The translations under genes were made by a program, and so were the position numbers. A stretch of DNA of 64,000 nucleotides from Ectobius pallidus (lineage: Eukaryota > Arthropoda > Insecta > Blattodea > Ectobiidae). This document shows positions 1-10,616 of this stretch, in pieces (the stretch's first letter is position 1; every line of letters starts with the position of its first letter). The notes beneath the pieces were generated by a model. That model did not search any database, was not told the origin of the DNA, and worked only from the letters and a program-made list of their open reading frames with translations. Where the stretch lies: assembly GCA_964059195.1 (NCBI GenBank), contig CAXKWD010000006.1, positions 3,402,530-3,466,529 of the forward strand. The letters are read 5' to 3'.

Positions 1-325
1 AAACAAAGAAAACGTGCGTTTTGTAACACATAAATGTATTTTTACTATACTCAGTCTGTTAACACAGATCTGCCACAAAAAAAAGAATGTTTTGTTTTAC
101 ATCAACATTAGACCACAATAATTATGTACAGGAGAGTACTGTTAAGTAGGTGTATGCAAAGTTCAGGAATACCGTATTTTTTGTGTCTTGTACAGTACTG
201 TGTTTTATTTTGTTTTTGAAGAATCAACACACATAATACAGTATCGGTACCGCGTGTTTTTTAACACACAAAGTTAGTTTTATCGTTCTCAGTCTGTTAA
301 CAAAGATGTGCCATAGAAAGAGAAA

Positions 326-377
<52 letters not shown>

Positions 378-1290
378 CAACATTTATGTGCTATTCGTTT
401 GTCGTTAGACCACACTACAGTACAGTAAAGCACAGTACTGTTAAGGAAATGTACAGTTTGCAAAGATCATGAATAAGTTTTTTCTCTCGTATTTAAATCT
501 CCTCGATGTTTTCTTAACGATTGGGATTCGTTAAATTTGAAGAAACGAAAGAACACGAAAAGAAAAGTTTCAAGCGTTTTGTAATACACAAGGTATTTTT
601 AGTGTATTTATCTGTTAATGAAGATTTGCCAAAAAAATTGTTTTTCTTCTTCTTCGCTCATGTGTCAGCAAACTGTTTGTTTGCATTACGTAGAACACTT
701 CGTCTTACGAATGTGATCGTAAGCGCAGATCTGTATTAACAGACTGAGTACAATAAAAGTACATTTTTGTGTTACAAAACGCACGTTTTCGTTGTTTTAT
801 TTTTCTCTTGTTTCTTCAAATTTCATCAAATAAAATACGAGAGAAAAGAAGTAACTGCTCAGCATTGCGTATATCTGCTTGATAGTACTGTACGTAATTG
901 TGGTCTAATGGTACATAACAAAAAAAGAATGTTTGCTGGCATGTGAGCGAAGAAAAAGGGTTGCTGACAAAAAAAAGCAAAAACAAAAAAAGCCAGTTGA
1001 CAGACCCAGGGGAACCTTCAACCCTACGCACTCGAGTCGCACACGCAGACACAGTGCTACAGTGATGTGACATTCGACAATTGCTTTGAATGCTTAGGTG
1101 TGCGTCGGAGTCAACGAGCCCGGCAGCTAGTGGTGTGTCGTCACTCGTGACGTCATATGTTTCACATTTGTCCTTCATTATTAATGCTTTTCCCGACATT
1201 TGCGACCCTATGTGTCCTATATCAAATCACTTGTTTCAATGCCATCTACGTCACTACGGAGAGTTTTAAACGTTAATAGAAGACACCCTG
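1..1290. mobile_element. Foldback-like inverted-repeat element, copy 1 (partial)
   Basis: Right part of the element described in full at 9,742-11,529. Visible here are the end of the left arm, the internal spacer with a (GA)n run at about 330-370, and the complete right arm at about 724-1,290. The right end reads CACCCTG and is followed by TA at 1,291-1,292. A CRE-like TGACGTCA lies at 1,148-1,155. The 128-codon frame on the - strand from 1,199 is fortuitous. Confidence 0.85.
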
Positions 1291-1741
1291 TATACAATGT
1301 GTTATTGTATACCAGGAATAATCTACCAAGTCAACAACTTAGACAGGACGTACATTCACACAACACAAGAAATAGAAACTTTATTGATGTACCTTTTTAC
1401 AGGCTATCTAAGTCACTCAAAAGTTATCATGTAGTGGGAATGAAATGTTATAATATGCTATCAATAAGTGTGCTTAATTACCCAGTTGACAAGTTTAAAC
1501 ATAAGCTATATGACTGGTTAGTTGGTCATCCATTTTATTCCCTAGACGAGTTCTTTGAATTTAGTACTAAATCAATTATCTTTTGATATTTTAATTCTTG
1601 GTTGTTTGTAAATTATTTTGTTTATAGTACTATTATGTATATATATGTAGGCATGTATTTTAAATGTAAAACTGACTTTGTCTATTGCCTCTTTGTAAGC
1701 TTAATGACAATAGAATATTATTATTATTATTATTATTATTA
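1291..1741 (+). mobile_element. CR1/Jockey-type LINE 3' fragment with (ATT)n tail, copy 1
   Basis: The end of an ORF2-like protein: reading from 1,293 it gives YNVLLYTRNN, then HSHNTRNRNF and HPFYSLDEFF, and stops at 1,586. This is the C-terminal region after the reverse-transcriptase domain in CR1/Jockey-superfamily LINEs and aligns with the same region of the longer LINE at 5,430-7,914 (HSHDTRNSYM, KAFYSLKEF). A ~120 bp 3' UTR and an (ATT)n run at 1,709-1,741 follow; such microsatellite tails are typical of these LINEs. The upstream part lies on the far side of the Foldback-like element. It is 5'-truncated and cannot be functional. Confidence 0.8.
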
Positions 1742-3037
1742 GAACCTGATGACATGTGCAAGATCATACCAGGTTCGGAAGGCTACAAGAGAGCTATAAT
1801 GAAAGCCTTGGTAATGCGTTCCATACCAAAAGACATCGAAATGATTCTAAGCAAAATTCGTATTAGGGAGCCAGATGCAAGAGAAAAGCTCATATGATTA
1901 AATCATCCATAACACATACTCTCTCACAAGAAGAGAGAGGGCTTTTGGCTGAAAGAGTGGATTTTTCTCATGCAAAATATTCTCATGAGGAGGATGAAGT
2001 TATTAAGGGGAACTGGAAAAGATTTTCTCTGCCCATTGAAATCAGTTAAGAAGAGAAAAGCTTAGAATGAGGAATATGAAAAGGGAAGGAGAAAGAGATC
2101 ATGCTCCAAGATATAATTTCAGGAAATGTAAGAGAGTTCAGTATAAAGTTGAAAACACTGAAGAAAGTACTGATAGTGACAGTGATGCAAGTGATTCAGA
2201 ACCTAATGACATGTGCAAGATCATACCAGGTTCGGAAGGCTACAAGAGAGTTATAATAAAAGCCTCTGTTAAGCTTTCCATACCAAAAGACATCGAAATG
2301 ATTCTAAGCAAAATTTGAATTAGGGAGCCAGATGCAGTATGTCCTGCTCATATGATTGAATCATCCCTAACACATACTCTCTCACAAGAAGAGAGAGGGC
2401 TTTTGGCTGAAAGAGGAGTGGATTTCTCTCATGCAAAATATACTCGTGAGAAGGATGAACTTATAAAGGAGAACTGGAACAGATTTTCTCTGCCCATTGA
2501 AATCAGTTAAGAAGAGAAAAGCTTAGAATGAGGAATATGAAAAGAAAAGGAGAAAGAGATCATGCTCCAAAATATGATTTCAGGAAATGTAAGAGACTTC
2601 AGTATAAAGTTGAAGACAATGAAGGAAGTACTGATAGTGACAGTGATGCAAGTGATTCAGAACCTGATGACATGTGCACGATCATACCAGGTTCGGAAGG
2701 CTACAAGAGAGGTATAATGAAAGCCTCTGTAATGCTTTCCATACCAAAAGACATCGAAATGATTGTAAGCAAAATTTGAATTAGGGAGCCAGATGCAGTA
2801 TGTTGAAAACACTGAAAAAAGTACGGATAGTGACAGTGATGCAAGTGATTCAGAACCTGATGATATGTGCAAGATCATACCAGGTTCGGAAGGCTACAAG
2901 AGAGCTATAATGAAGCCTCGGTAATGCGTTCCATACCAAAAGACATCGAAATGATTCTAAGCAAAATTCGTATTAGGGAGCCAGATGCAAGAGAAAAGCC
3001 CATATGATTAAATCATCCATAACACATACTCTCTCAC
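1742..3037 (+). pseudogene. Tandem ~461 bp coding-derived repeats (TTF1-like?), unit 1
   Basis: Four direct copies of a decayed coding segment starting at 1,742, 2,199, 2,660 and 2,853. The first two periods are 457 and 461 bp, the third is internally deleted to 193 bp, and the fourth is cut at 3,037. Best frame in the second copy: a basic N-terminal stretch, an acidic STDSDSDASDSEP segment, MCKIIPGSEGYKR, SIPKDIEMILSKI, TGA at 2,316, then a continuation with HTLSQEERGLLAERG, DFSHAKYTREKDEL and ENWNRFS to TAA at 2,508. The G-x-DFS..KYT..E..LI..NW..F pattern resembles the Myb-adjacent region of TTF1-like transcription termination factors; this is inference from memory of the family. In-frame stops in every copy make it a pseudogene. 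Confidence 0.6.
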
Positions 3038-5139
3038 AGTTTGTTACAGATGTCAAACTTGAAAGCTCTTTCCCCTGTATGTGTAAGCAGATGAGTTTTC
3101 AGATAATTATTTCGGAAATGTTTCCTTACACACATCGCACCTGATAGGTTTTCCTACTGTATGTGTAACTAGATGAGTTATGAGGTACCTCTTCGAGAAA
3201 AAAATTTGTCACAGACACCACACTTTTAAGCCTTTTCTCCTGTATGTGTAAGCAAATGTCTTTTGAGAGCATATCTATAAGAAAATAGTTAGTTACACAC
3301 ATCACATTTGTATGGTTTCTCTCCTGTATGTTTAATCTGGTGGATTTTGAGAGCACTTCTATCAGAAAATCGTTTGTTACAGACATCACATTTGAAAGGT
3401 TTTTCTCCTGTATGTATACGCATATGAGTTTTGAGATTACACCTATGAGTAAATGTTTTGTTACAGATGTCACACTGGAAAGCTCTTTCCTTTCTATGTG
3501 TAAGCAAATGAGTTTTGAGACGAAAACTATGAGAAAATCGTTTGCTACACACATCACACTTGTAAACTTTTTCTCCTGTAGGTGATAGCAGATGACTTTT
3601 GAGAGCAAATTTATAAGAAAATCGTTTGTTACACACATCACATTTGAATGGTTTTTCTCCTGTATGTGTAAGCAGGTGATGTTTGTGAGTACTACTATCA
3701 GAAAATCGTTTGTTACAGACATCGCATATGAATGGTTTTTCTCCTGTATGTGTATGCAAATGAGTTTTGAGATAGCTCTTTGAGTAAATGTTTTGTTGCA
3801 GAAATCACACTTGAAAGCTCTTTTATTTGTATGTGTAAGCAGATGAGTTTTGAGATTAATTGCAAAAGAAAATGCTTTGTTACATACATCACAATTGAAA
3901 GGTTTTTCTCCTGAATGTATAAGCAAATGAGATTTGAGGTAAACACTTTGAAAAAATCGTTTGCTACACAAATCGCACTTGTAAGCTTTTTCTCCTGTAT
4001 GTACAAGCATATGTCTTTGAAGAACACATCTATAAGAAAATCGTTTGTTACAGACATCACATATGAATGGTTTTTCTCCTGTATGTGTACGAAGATGACT
4101 TTTGAGAGGACTTGTATGTGAAAATCGTTTCTTACAAACATCACATATGAATGGTCTTTCTCCTGTATGTGTACGCAGATGACTTTTGAGATTAAATCTT
4201 TGCGTAAATGTTTTGTTACAAATATCACTCTTGAAAGATTTTTCACCTGTATGTGTAACCAGATGAGATTTGACGTGACTACTTTGAGAAAATCGTTTGT
4301 TACACACATCACACTTGTAATTTTTTTCTCCTGTATGTGTGACCAGATGAGTTTTGAGAATAGTCTTACGAGAAAATGTTTTGTTACAGGCATCACACTT
4401 CAATGTTTCTTTTTCCTGTATGTGTAAGCAGATGAGTTTTGAGACTACCTCTTTGAGAAAATTTTTTGGTACAGACATCACACTTGAAATATTTCCCCCC
4501 TGTATGTATAAGCAGATGCTTTTTGAGATTACCTCTATGAGAAAATGTTTTGGTACAGACATCACACTTGTAATTTTTTTCTCCTGTATGTGTAAGCAGA
4601 TGAGTTTTGAGAGTACTCTTATGAGCTATGCTGTACGAGTATGATGATGACTTATTTTGGAATTGGTCTTTGTAAGAGAATCATATGACTGGAATTGTTT
4701 TTCACTAATCACATCCTGGTTTTCATGTTCTCTTACATAAGGAGGTTGAGAATCATTTTGGTCGGAAAGCAATGTCTCCAAACCTTGAACTGTGTTGGAT
4801 AACGGAGAATCAGTTTTCAAACAGGTCTATATTCTCAACTTTGTTTGGAAATTTCTTTACCAAATCGAAGGTCACAGGTCTACTTTTTTGGTATTCATTA
4901 TTTCCTTTAACAAACGTATCTGAAATTTCGCCACACTCTGTCGATGTCTGTAACTTTGGAACTGTTGCAACGTTTGGGTCAATATCCTCACTTTTAATTT
5001 GGCGTGTCGCTACTAAATTGAAGGTTAAGGGTGTATCCTCACACTTAACAGTATGTTCGTGTTTTTCACATTGGGATTGTCTTATTACTTTTTCGCCACA
5101 TTGTAATGTTGGACATTGATTTACTATAAATCCACACAC
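3038..5139 (-). pseudogene. Poly-C2H2 zinc-finger pseudogene, unit 1
   Basis: Transcription-factor-type gene of ~84 bp modules with CDVCNK-F-x5-L-x2-H-x3-H fingers and TGEKPF linkers, about 19 modules between ~4,630 and 3,038. The N-terminal region (4,626-5,139) has no fingers and includes IKSEDIDPN. Lesions in N-to-C order: frame breaks near 4,815 and 4,640 (frameshifts, or possibly an unrecognised intron), a +1 shift near 4,410 between fingers 2 and 3, Cys-to-Ser in finger 5 (FKSDIC), a 1 bp loss near 3,772 in finger 10, loss of the second His in finger 12 (HLLSPTGEK), TAA at 3,289-3,291 in finger 16, a second TAA and further frameshifts in fingers 17-19. Separate open stretches (3,289-3,759; 3,780-4,410) are fragments of one gene. 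The antisense strand is also open because of codon bias. No function expected. Confidence 0.86.
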
Positions 5140-5429
5140 GACAATAGTAACTCACAACTGTTTAATTGCAGGTGTGTCATTCCACATTTGTACAAAGATT
5201 AAGATAAAATATTTTCCAAGCAGCGAGAATTTCTCAGTCTGTCCAAAGCATTGAGCCGAGATATTTTTCCAACATTCTGCTGCGTTATGAGTATCTTGTA
5301 GACTGTGACCCGTGATCAACGCATTCCGATCACGTGATCACGTTTCTAGGGAGAAACAGTGGAGTGCCACCAAATTCGAACGGAATGTTTTATTCACAAA
5401 AACGAATTCCACAACCGCAAGCATGTGTT
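5140..5429. other. Spacer with E-box palindrome, unit 1
   Basis: No gene seen. It contains the perfect 12 bp palindrome GATCACGTGATC at 5,328-5,339 with a CACGTG E-box core. A pyrimidine-rich TTTAATTGCAG near 5,161-5,171 looks like a + strand splice acceptor but no exon follows it convincingly. The LINE insertion begins at its right end. Confidence 0.6.
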
Positions 5430-7914
5430 TCCCCAGTAGTTGATAAGTATTATAGTGTTAGGCTAGATAGTCTTAAGAATATAGATGAACTAAGAAACAG
5501 ACTAAGTTGTATTAATTGGTATGAAATATTTAGTAAAGAAATAGATGTAAATAAATCTTATAACTTAGTCTTAAATATTTTAACTAGAGAGTTTAATGAA
5601 TGCTGCCCTAGAATAATAAAAAAAAAGGAAAAATAATTCAAAATGCAAGTCAAGAGCACTAAAAAACTGGTATACTCCATATCTTAATATAATTAGAATT
5701 ATGCTTCAAACGTGTCATGATAAATGTAAACAAGACAGCAATTATAGAGACATATATAATAGACTAAACAGAATTTATAAAAATGAGATTAAACTGGCAA
5801 AGTGCAAGGCAAATGACAAATTTATTCTAAATTCTAATAATAGTTGTAAGGCTGCTTGGACTGTAATAAAACATGAAATTAATAGTTCAAAATCGAACCA
5901 TGAAGACATACCAATAGCTCCTAATACGCTCAATGCTCACTTTACTGATCTAAACCCAACAGAGGAAGAAAATCATATAACACATCAAAACAACGTAGAT
6001 CCCATAACTCTATTGTCAAGTTCATTACAAAAAACAAATCTCAATTTTACATGGGACTTAATTAGCGATGAAAACGTTATAAAAAAGGCAATAAATAAGT
6101 TATCCAACTCAAAAGCAGAAGACTTTTAACGCCTCTCAAATTTTGTCATTAAGTCTATTTCAAAAGAACTGCAGTTTCCCTTATACATTCTCACTAACAG
6201 AATATTAAATCAAGGAATCTTTCCTGACTGTTTAAAAATAACAGTGACCAGGCCAATTCATAAAAAAGGCGATAGACGAGATCCAAATAATTATCGTCCA
6301 ATTTCCCTCATTCCGATACTGTCAAAGATAGTGGAAATTTGTTTACATACTCAACTATATTCCTTCTTTGAAAATAATAATTTGATCAGTGATGCACAAT
6401 ATGGATTTAGGTCCAAATTGTCAACAGTAAAAGCAGTCGAAGCCATTGTATCTGAAATCCATAATGGTTTTGAAAGTAAGATGTATTCTAGTGCAACCCT
6501 ATTGGATCTGAGTAAAGCTTTTGATTCCATCTCACATGAAATATTAATCAAAAAGTTGGAGTTCTATGGAGTTGAAAGGAAGACACTTAATTTAATAATA
6601 TCTTATCTAAATAATAGAGTGCAAATGGTAAAAGTTAATAATGATGCCTCAGATTTCCTACCAATTAAAAAAGGTGTGCCCCAAGGTTCCATACTAGGGC
6701 CTTTCCTATTCACGGTTTATATTAACGATCTACCAGCATATCTGCCTTGTAGGACAATATTATATGCAGATGATACTACTATTCTTAACACTCACAGATC
6801 CTTGGATGTTATAAAACAAAAAGATGCTTCTATGCTAGAAAAATCTGCTCTCTGGTTAGAGGCAAATCTGTTAAAACTGAACTCAAATAAAACCGAAAAT
6901 ATTATTTTTAACCTTAATGTTATAAAAGAAGAAAATAAATATGTTAAACTACTTGGAATACACATGGACCAAAAACTGATCTGGACAAAGCATATAGAAA
7001 CTCTATGCAAAAAGCTGGCTCGAGTTACTTTTTTGCTCAATAGACTCAGAGACAATGTCAGTGAAAACTTAATGCTATTTTCGTACTTTGCCTTCTTTCA
7101 TTCCCATTTGATATATGGCATACTGCTGTGGGGAAATGCAACTAATACCACACTAGTATTTAAGTGGCAGAAAAGAGCACTTAGATGCATTTTGGGATTA
7201 AACCCAACAGAGTCATGTAGAGAGCATTTTGCTAACCTGAATATAATGACTGTGCCAGGACTATATATTTTTAATTGTCTAGTTTATGTAAAGGAAAACC
7301 TCTCAGCATTCTCCAATAGGACATCTGTTCATTCACATGACACTAGAAACAGTTACATGATTGATCTTCCCTATTCCAGACTATCCAAAACACATAATAG
7401 TCATCTTTATTTAAGCTTTCAGTTATTTAATAAACTCCCTAAGAGTTCACACTTAGTGACATTGATCAAATTTAAAACTGTTCTAGAATCCTGGATTAAG
7501 GGTAAAGCATTTTATTCACTTAAAGAGTTTAACAACTGTGATATGTCCAATTTATTATTCTGACTGGTATTATAACCTATAGAATAGCTCAATTTGTATC
7601 TGCATACCGTCTTAAATTCTCTTTTAAGATCTTTCACTATTGTATTACTCTGATGCAAATGTGTAGTGTTCCAATTAATGTATGTTATTTTTAAGTAGTG
7701 TGTCGACAGGTAATCAAAAGAATTTTCTGTGATAAAGCAATCTATAGCAGGTGGTATGATGCTGTCCATTACAATTCCCTATGACTATTACAGACATAAT
7801 TGTAAATAATTTTAAATATATTGTAAATACTGTGATAAACAATGACGAAGCCAATTGTACCAGGTATTAAACGGCAAATAAAGATTATCTTATCTTATCT
7901 TATCTTATCTTATC
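5430..7914 (+). mobile_element. CR1/Jockey-type LINE, 5'-truncated, unit 1
   Basis: A 2,485 bp insertion ending in a pentanucleotide (TTATC)n tail at about 7,887-7,914. The 5' end lies in the linker after the endonuclease, so the endonuclease domain is missing. The coding part holds the linker (to 6,129) and the reverse transcriptase, with YRPIS, LLDLSKAFD, GVPQGSILGP and YADDT in order between 6,244 and 6,790, then the C-terminal region to TGA at 7,561. Two lesions: a 9-A run near 5,618 that is one base longer than in unit 4 and shifts the frame, and an in-frame TAA at 6,127-6,129. No target-site duplication; comparison with unit 2 shows about 5 bp of target lost. Confidence 0.9.
6130..7563 (+). 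pseudogene. Reverse-transcriptase domain of the LINE, unit 1
   Basis: The frame is open after the TAA at 6,127-6,129 and the first ATG is at 6,244. Counting from that Met: YRPIS at 17-21, first catalytic Asp in LDLSKAFD at 87-94, GVPQGS at 144-149, and YADD at 174-177 with both catalytic Asp present. The RT core looks intact, but no start codon or upstream domains support independent expression. The same frame continues upstream of the stop, so a single nonsense change separates the two parts. Confidence 0.85.
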
Positions 7915-8065
7915 ACTCTTGGAACACTCACGCGATTTTCTCTAGTAGTAGTAGTATTCCTTCGAGTCGCTTGCGATTCCTGGAAATCCACACGGATTTT
8001 CTAGCAAGATTGAGGGTTCACTATCCGTAGAAAATATTTGTTCTTGCTCTATTTTCCACTGCTTT
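7915..8065. other. Short spacer between LINE and RTE remnant, unit 1
   Basis: Continuation of the unit spacer on the right of the LINE insertion, including a short (TAG)n run near 7,943-7,953. No gene seen. Confidence 0.5.
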
Positions 8066-8837
8066 ATGAACTTCACAGCTCCACCCCCTTCTGTCATTTT
8101 TTTTATTGACCCTAGTAATACACTGGATGAAAATAAAATAGGAGTAAGAATTGGAGGAAGAATCATAAATAACATCAGATATGCAGATGACACTACCCTA
8201 CTTGCAGAGAGCAAGAAAGACTTGGAAGATCTTATAAATAGAGTAAAACAGAAAGTGATAAAGCTGGTCTAAAACTAAATGTTAAAAAACTAAAATAATG
8301 ACATCAGAGAATATTTCGATAAATATCGGCGGCGAAGTACTAACAACAGTAGACAAAATTAATTTCTTAGGCACAACATTAAAGATGACTGTAGTAACAC
8401 AGAAGAAATAAGGAGAAGGATAATTCTTGGAAAGATAGCAATGAAGAGATTAAATAAGATTATAAATGACTCAGATATTTCAACTAAACAAAAATAAGAA
8501 TAATACAGTCTACAGTGTTTCCTGTGGTATTATATGGTAGTGAAATTTGGACATTAAGGAAAGCAGAGAGGAAAAAATTAGATGGTTTGAGATATGGGTA
8601 TGGAGGAAACTATTAAAGATAACATGGACTGAAAGGACTAATACATCAATCTTAGACGTTATAACACCAGATTTGCCACTGGAAGCATTAACTGTGAGAG
8701 GAAAACTAATGTATTTTGGACATATCATGAGAAATACACAATCATTAGAGAAGGACACGGAGGAAAGAATACACGGAGACGCCGTGCTTGCGGTGTTGTA
8801 TGGGAAACAGATGAAGCCAATGACCACGCCCCCTTAA
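8066..8837 (+). pseudogene. RTE-clade LINE reverse-transcriptase remnant, unit 1
   Basis: Two decayed pieces of one RT/C-terminal region. The first (to ~8,272) has GVRIGGRIINN followed by IRYADDTTLLAES, the YADD box as found in RTE elements. The second (~8,515-8,837) has VVLYGSEIWTLRKAERKKLD, WVWRKLLKITWTER and GKLMYFGHIMRN, the characteristic RTE C-terminal signature. A frameshift at the stop near 8,270 and TAA codons near 8,295 and 8,408 break it, and a 1 bp deletion near 8,585 shifts the second piece. It has no 5' part and no clear 3' tail; this is an old fragment. Confidence 0.8.
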
Positions 8838-9566
8838 GGGACCAAAAAGGAGGCTTGCTATATACAATAGCACACAAATACTCCGAAGTTTCACGGGTTA
8901 TAACAACGTAACGGTAGGGAAAATATGTAATATCCCAATTTCATATATTAACTACATACTCTGACATCATAATAATCCCGGTAGTAAGCATTAACCTATC
9001 TCAGAAGAGCCAAAAATGTAACTTTCAAATGAGCAACTTTACATGTGCGAGTCATTGACATTAGCAGCCTAGTGTAAAATACAAGTAAATTATGCTTAGC
9101 AATTATACCCATATACATTCATCCCAAAAATTGATTATTTTCAGTACCTAAATTTTACAAAATTATTAATTTTTAAGGTAAGGTAGAATTTAAGTATTTT
9201 TGTTTACCTTAAATTTAATTTCTTCAATATTGTTCAATATGTACTTGTCAAAATTCAAAATTCAAAAACTATAATGAAAGATGTAATATAAATAACTTCA
9301 ATATAATTTATTGGTCTTGTGGAGGGTGGAAAAAGGTACAATTTCTCGCCTGTTCGTAGACTTCTGCGCACGTTTTGGCCTCCATAAAGAATTAATATGA
9401 AACATCTCCATTATTGCCATTAGAGAATCAATAATTTATTGCTGTGTTGAAAATTAATCTATATGCACCTTAGAAGAGCAATATCCTGCGTTTTTGTTGT
9501 TGGGTTTCGTAAGCTTAATATTGTAATTCAATATTTCATCAATGTTAACTGTATTTTCTTTTTGTA
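8838..9566. other. AT-rich spacer, unit 1
   Basis: About 730 bp without coding signal. Unit 1 lacks TTCCTAGCA near 9,182, present in units 2-6, and has a doubled AAAATTC near 9,255. Confidence 0.5.
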
Positions 9567-9678
9567 TTGATTTTATATGTAAATGTCTATTATTGTAAAA
9601 TTAATTGTAAAAATTTTGACGTGTCCTATAACATGTACATGTTCGACGGACTAAATAAAATTCTATTCTATTCTATTT
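9567..9678 (+). mobile_element. LINE 3' end with (ATTCT)n tail, unit 1
   Basis: A short 3' UTR-like sequence (TGTCCTATAACATG, GACGGACTAAATAAA) runs into ATTCTATTCTATTCTATT. The AATAAA-plus-microsatellite ending matches 3' ends of insect Jockey/CR1-superfamily LINEs, but no coding part remains, so the family is uncertain. The sliver of the (ATT)n LINE follows at about 9,690-9,741. Confidence 0.55.
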
Positions 9679-9741
9679 GTTATGTTCCCTTGTTAGGTTC
9701 CTGTATGTATCTTCTATACATTTATTTCCATGTTTATTATA

Positions 9742-10565
9742 CAGGGTGTCTTCTATTGACGTTTAAAACTCTCTGTAGTGACGTAGATGACATTGAAACA
9801 AGTGATTTGATATAGGACACATAGGGTCGCAAATGTCGGGAAATGCCTTAAAAATGAAGGACAAATGTGAAACATATGACGTCACGAGTGACGACACACC
9901 TCTAGCTGCCGGGCTCGTTGACTCCGACGCACACCTAAGCATTCAAAGCAATTGTCGAATGTCACATCACTGTAGCACTGTGTCTGCGTGTGCGACTCGA
10001 GTGCGAAGCGTTGAAGGTTCCCCTGGGTCTGTCAACTTGCTTTTTTTTTTGTTTTGTTTTTTTTTTTTTTGTCAGCAACCCTTTTTCTTCGCTCACATGT
10101 CAGCAAACATTCTTTTTCTGTTATGTACAATTAGACCACAATTACGTACAGTACTGTCAAGCAGATGTATGCAAAGCTGAGCAATTACTTCTTTTCTCTC
10201 GTATTTTATTTGATTAAATTTGAAGATTGAAGAGAAAAATAAAACAAAGAAAACGTGCGTTTTGTAACACATAAATGTATTTTTACTATACTCAGTCTGT
10301 TAACACAGATCTGCCACAAAAAAAAAAGAATGTTTTCTTTTACTTCAACATTAGACCACAATAATTATGTACAGGAGAGTACTGTTAAGTAGGTGTATGC
10401 AAAGTTCAGGAATACCGTATTTTTTGTGTCTTGTACAGTACTGTGTTTTATTTTGTTTTTGAAGAATCAACACACATAATACAGTATCGGTACCGCGTGT
10501 TTTTTAACACACAAAGTTAGTTTTATCGTTCTCAGTCTGTTAACAAAGATGTGCCATAGAAAGAG

Positions 10566-10616
<51 letters not shown>

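Larger units (their letters stand above)
1..9741 (+). repeat. Macro-repeat unit 1 (left-truncated, LINE-bearing)
   Basis: First visible unit of the tandem array. Base 1 lies inside the inverted-repeat element and matches about 10,242 in the next unit, so the array continues to the left of the window. This unit carries the 2.48 kb LINE insertion at 5,430-7,914, which makes its full period about 10.24 kb. I set unit limits at the left end of each inverted-repeat element; any other phase would be equally valid. Confidence 0.93.

Noticed and set aside
521..739. 72-codon + strand frame (MGFVKFEETKEH) present in every unit.
   Set aside because: It lies in the spacer of the inverted-repeat element, is low-complexity and is conserved only because whole units are conserved.
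3038..4640. Regular ~84 bp periodicity that could be mistaken for a CRISPR array or satellite.
   Set aside because: The period is that of a C2H2 finger plus linker, and translation shows the Cys, His and TGEKP residues directly.
3328..4644. Series of open frames on the + strand across the zinc-finger region with repeated [18 protein letters not shown] sequence.
   Set aside because: They are the exact antisense of the 84 bp finger modules, whose codon use leaves the opposite strand free of stops. They recur in every unit for that reason and match no family I know.
4772..5119. 115-codon + strand frame opposite the zinc-finger N-terminal region.
   Set aside because: The - strand frame contains a charged, plausible nuclear-protein segment with IKSEDIDPN; the + strand frame is rich in Phe/Ser and looks like a shadow.
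5161..5430. Splice-acceptor-like TTTAATTGCAG followed by possible exon sequence in the spacer of each unit.
   Set aside because: No frame downstream shows a domain or continues without stops, and the same spot is non-coding in all units.
9833..10180. 68-118-codon frame starting MSGNALKMKDKC in both inverted arms.
   Set aside because: It is conserved between arms, but so is the surrounding non-coding DNA. Its downstream end varies with the poly-T run, and no domain is recognisable.
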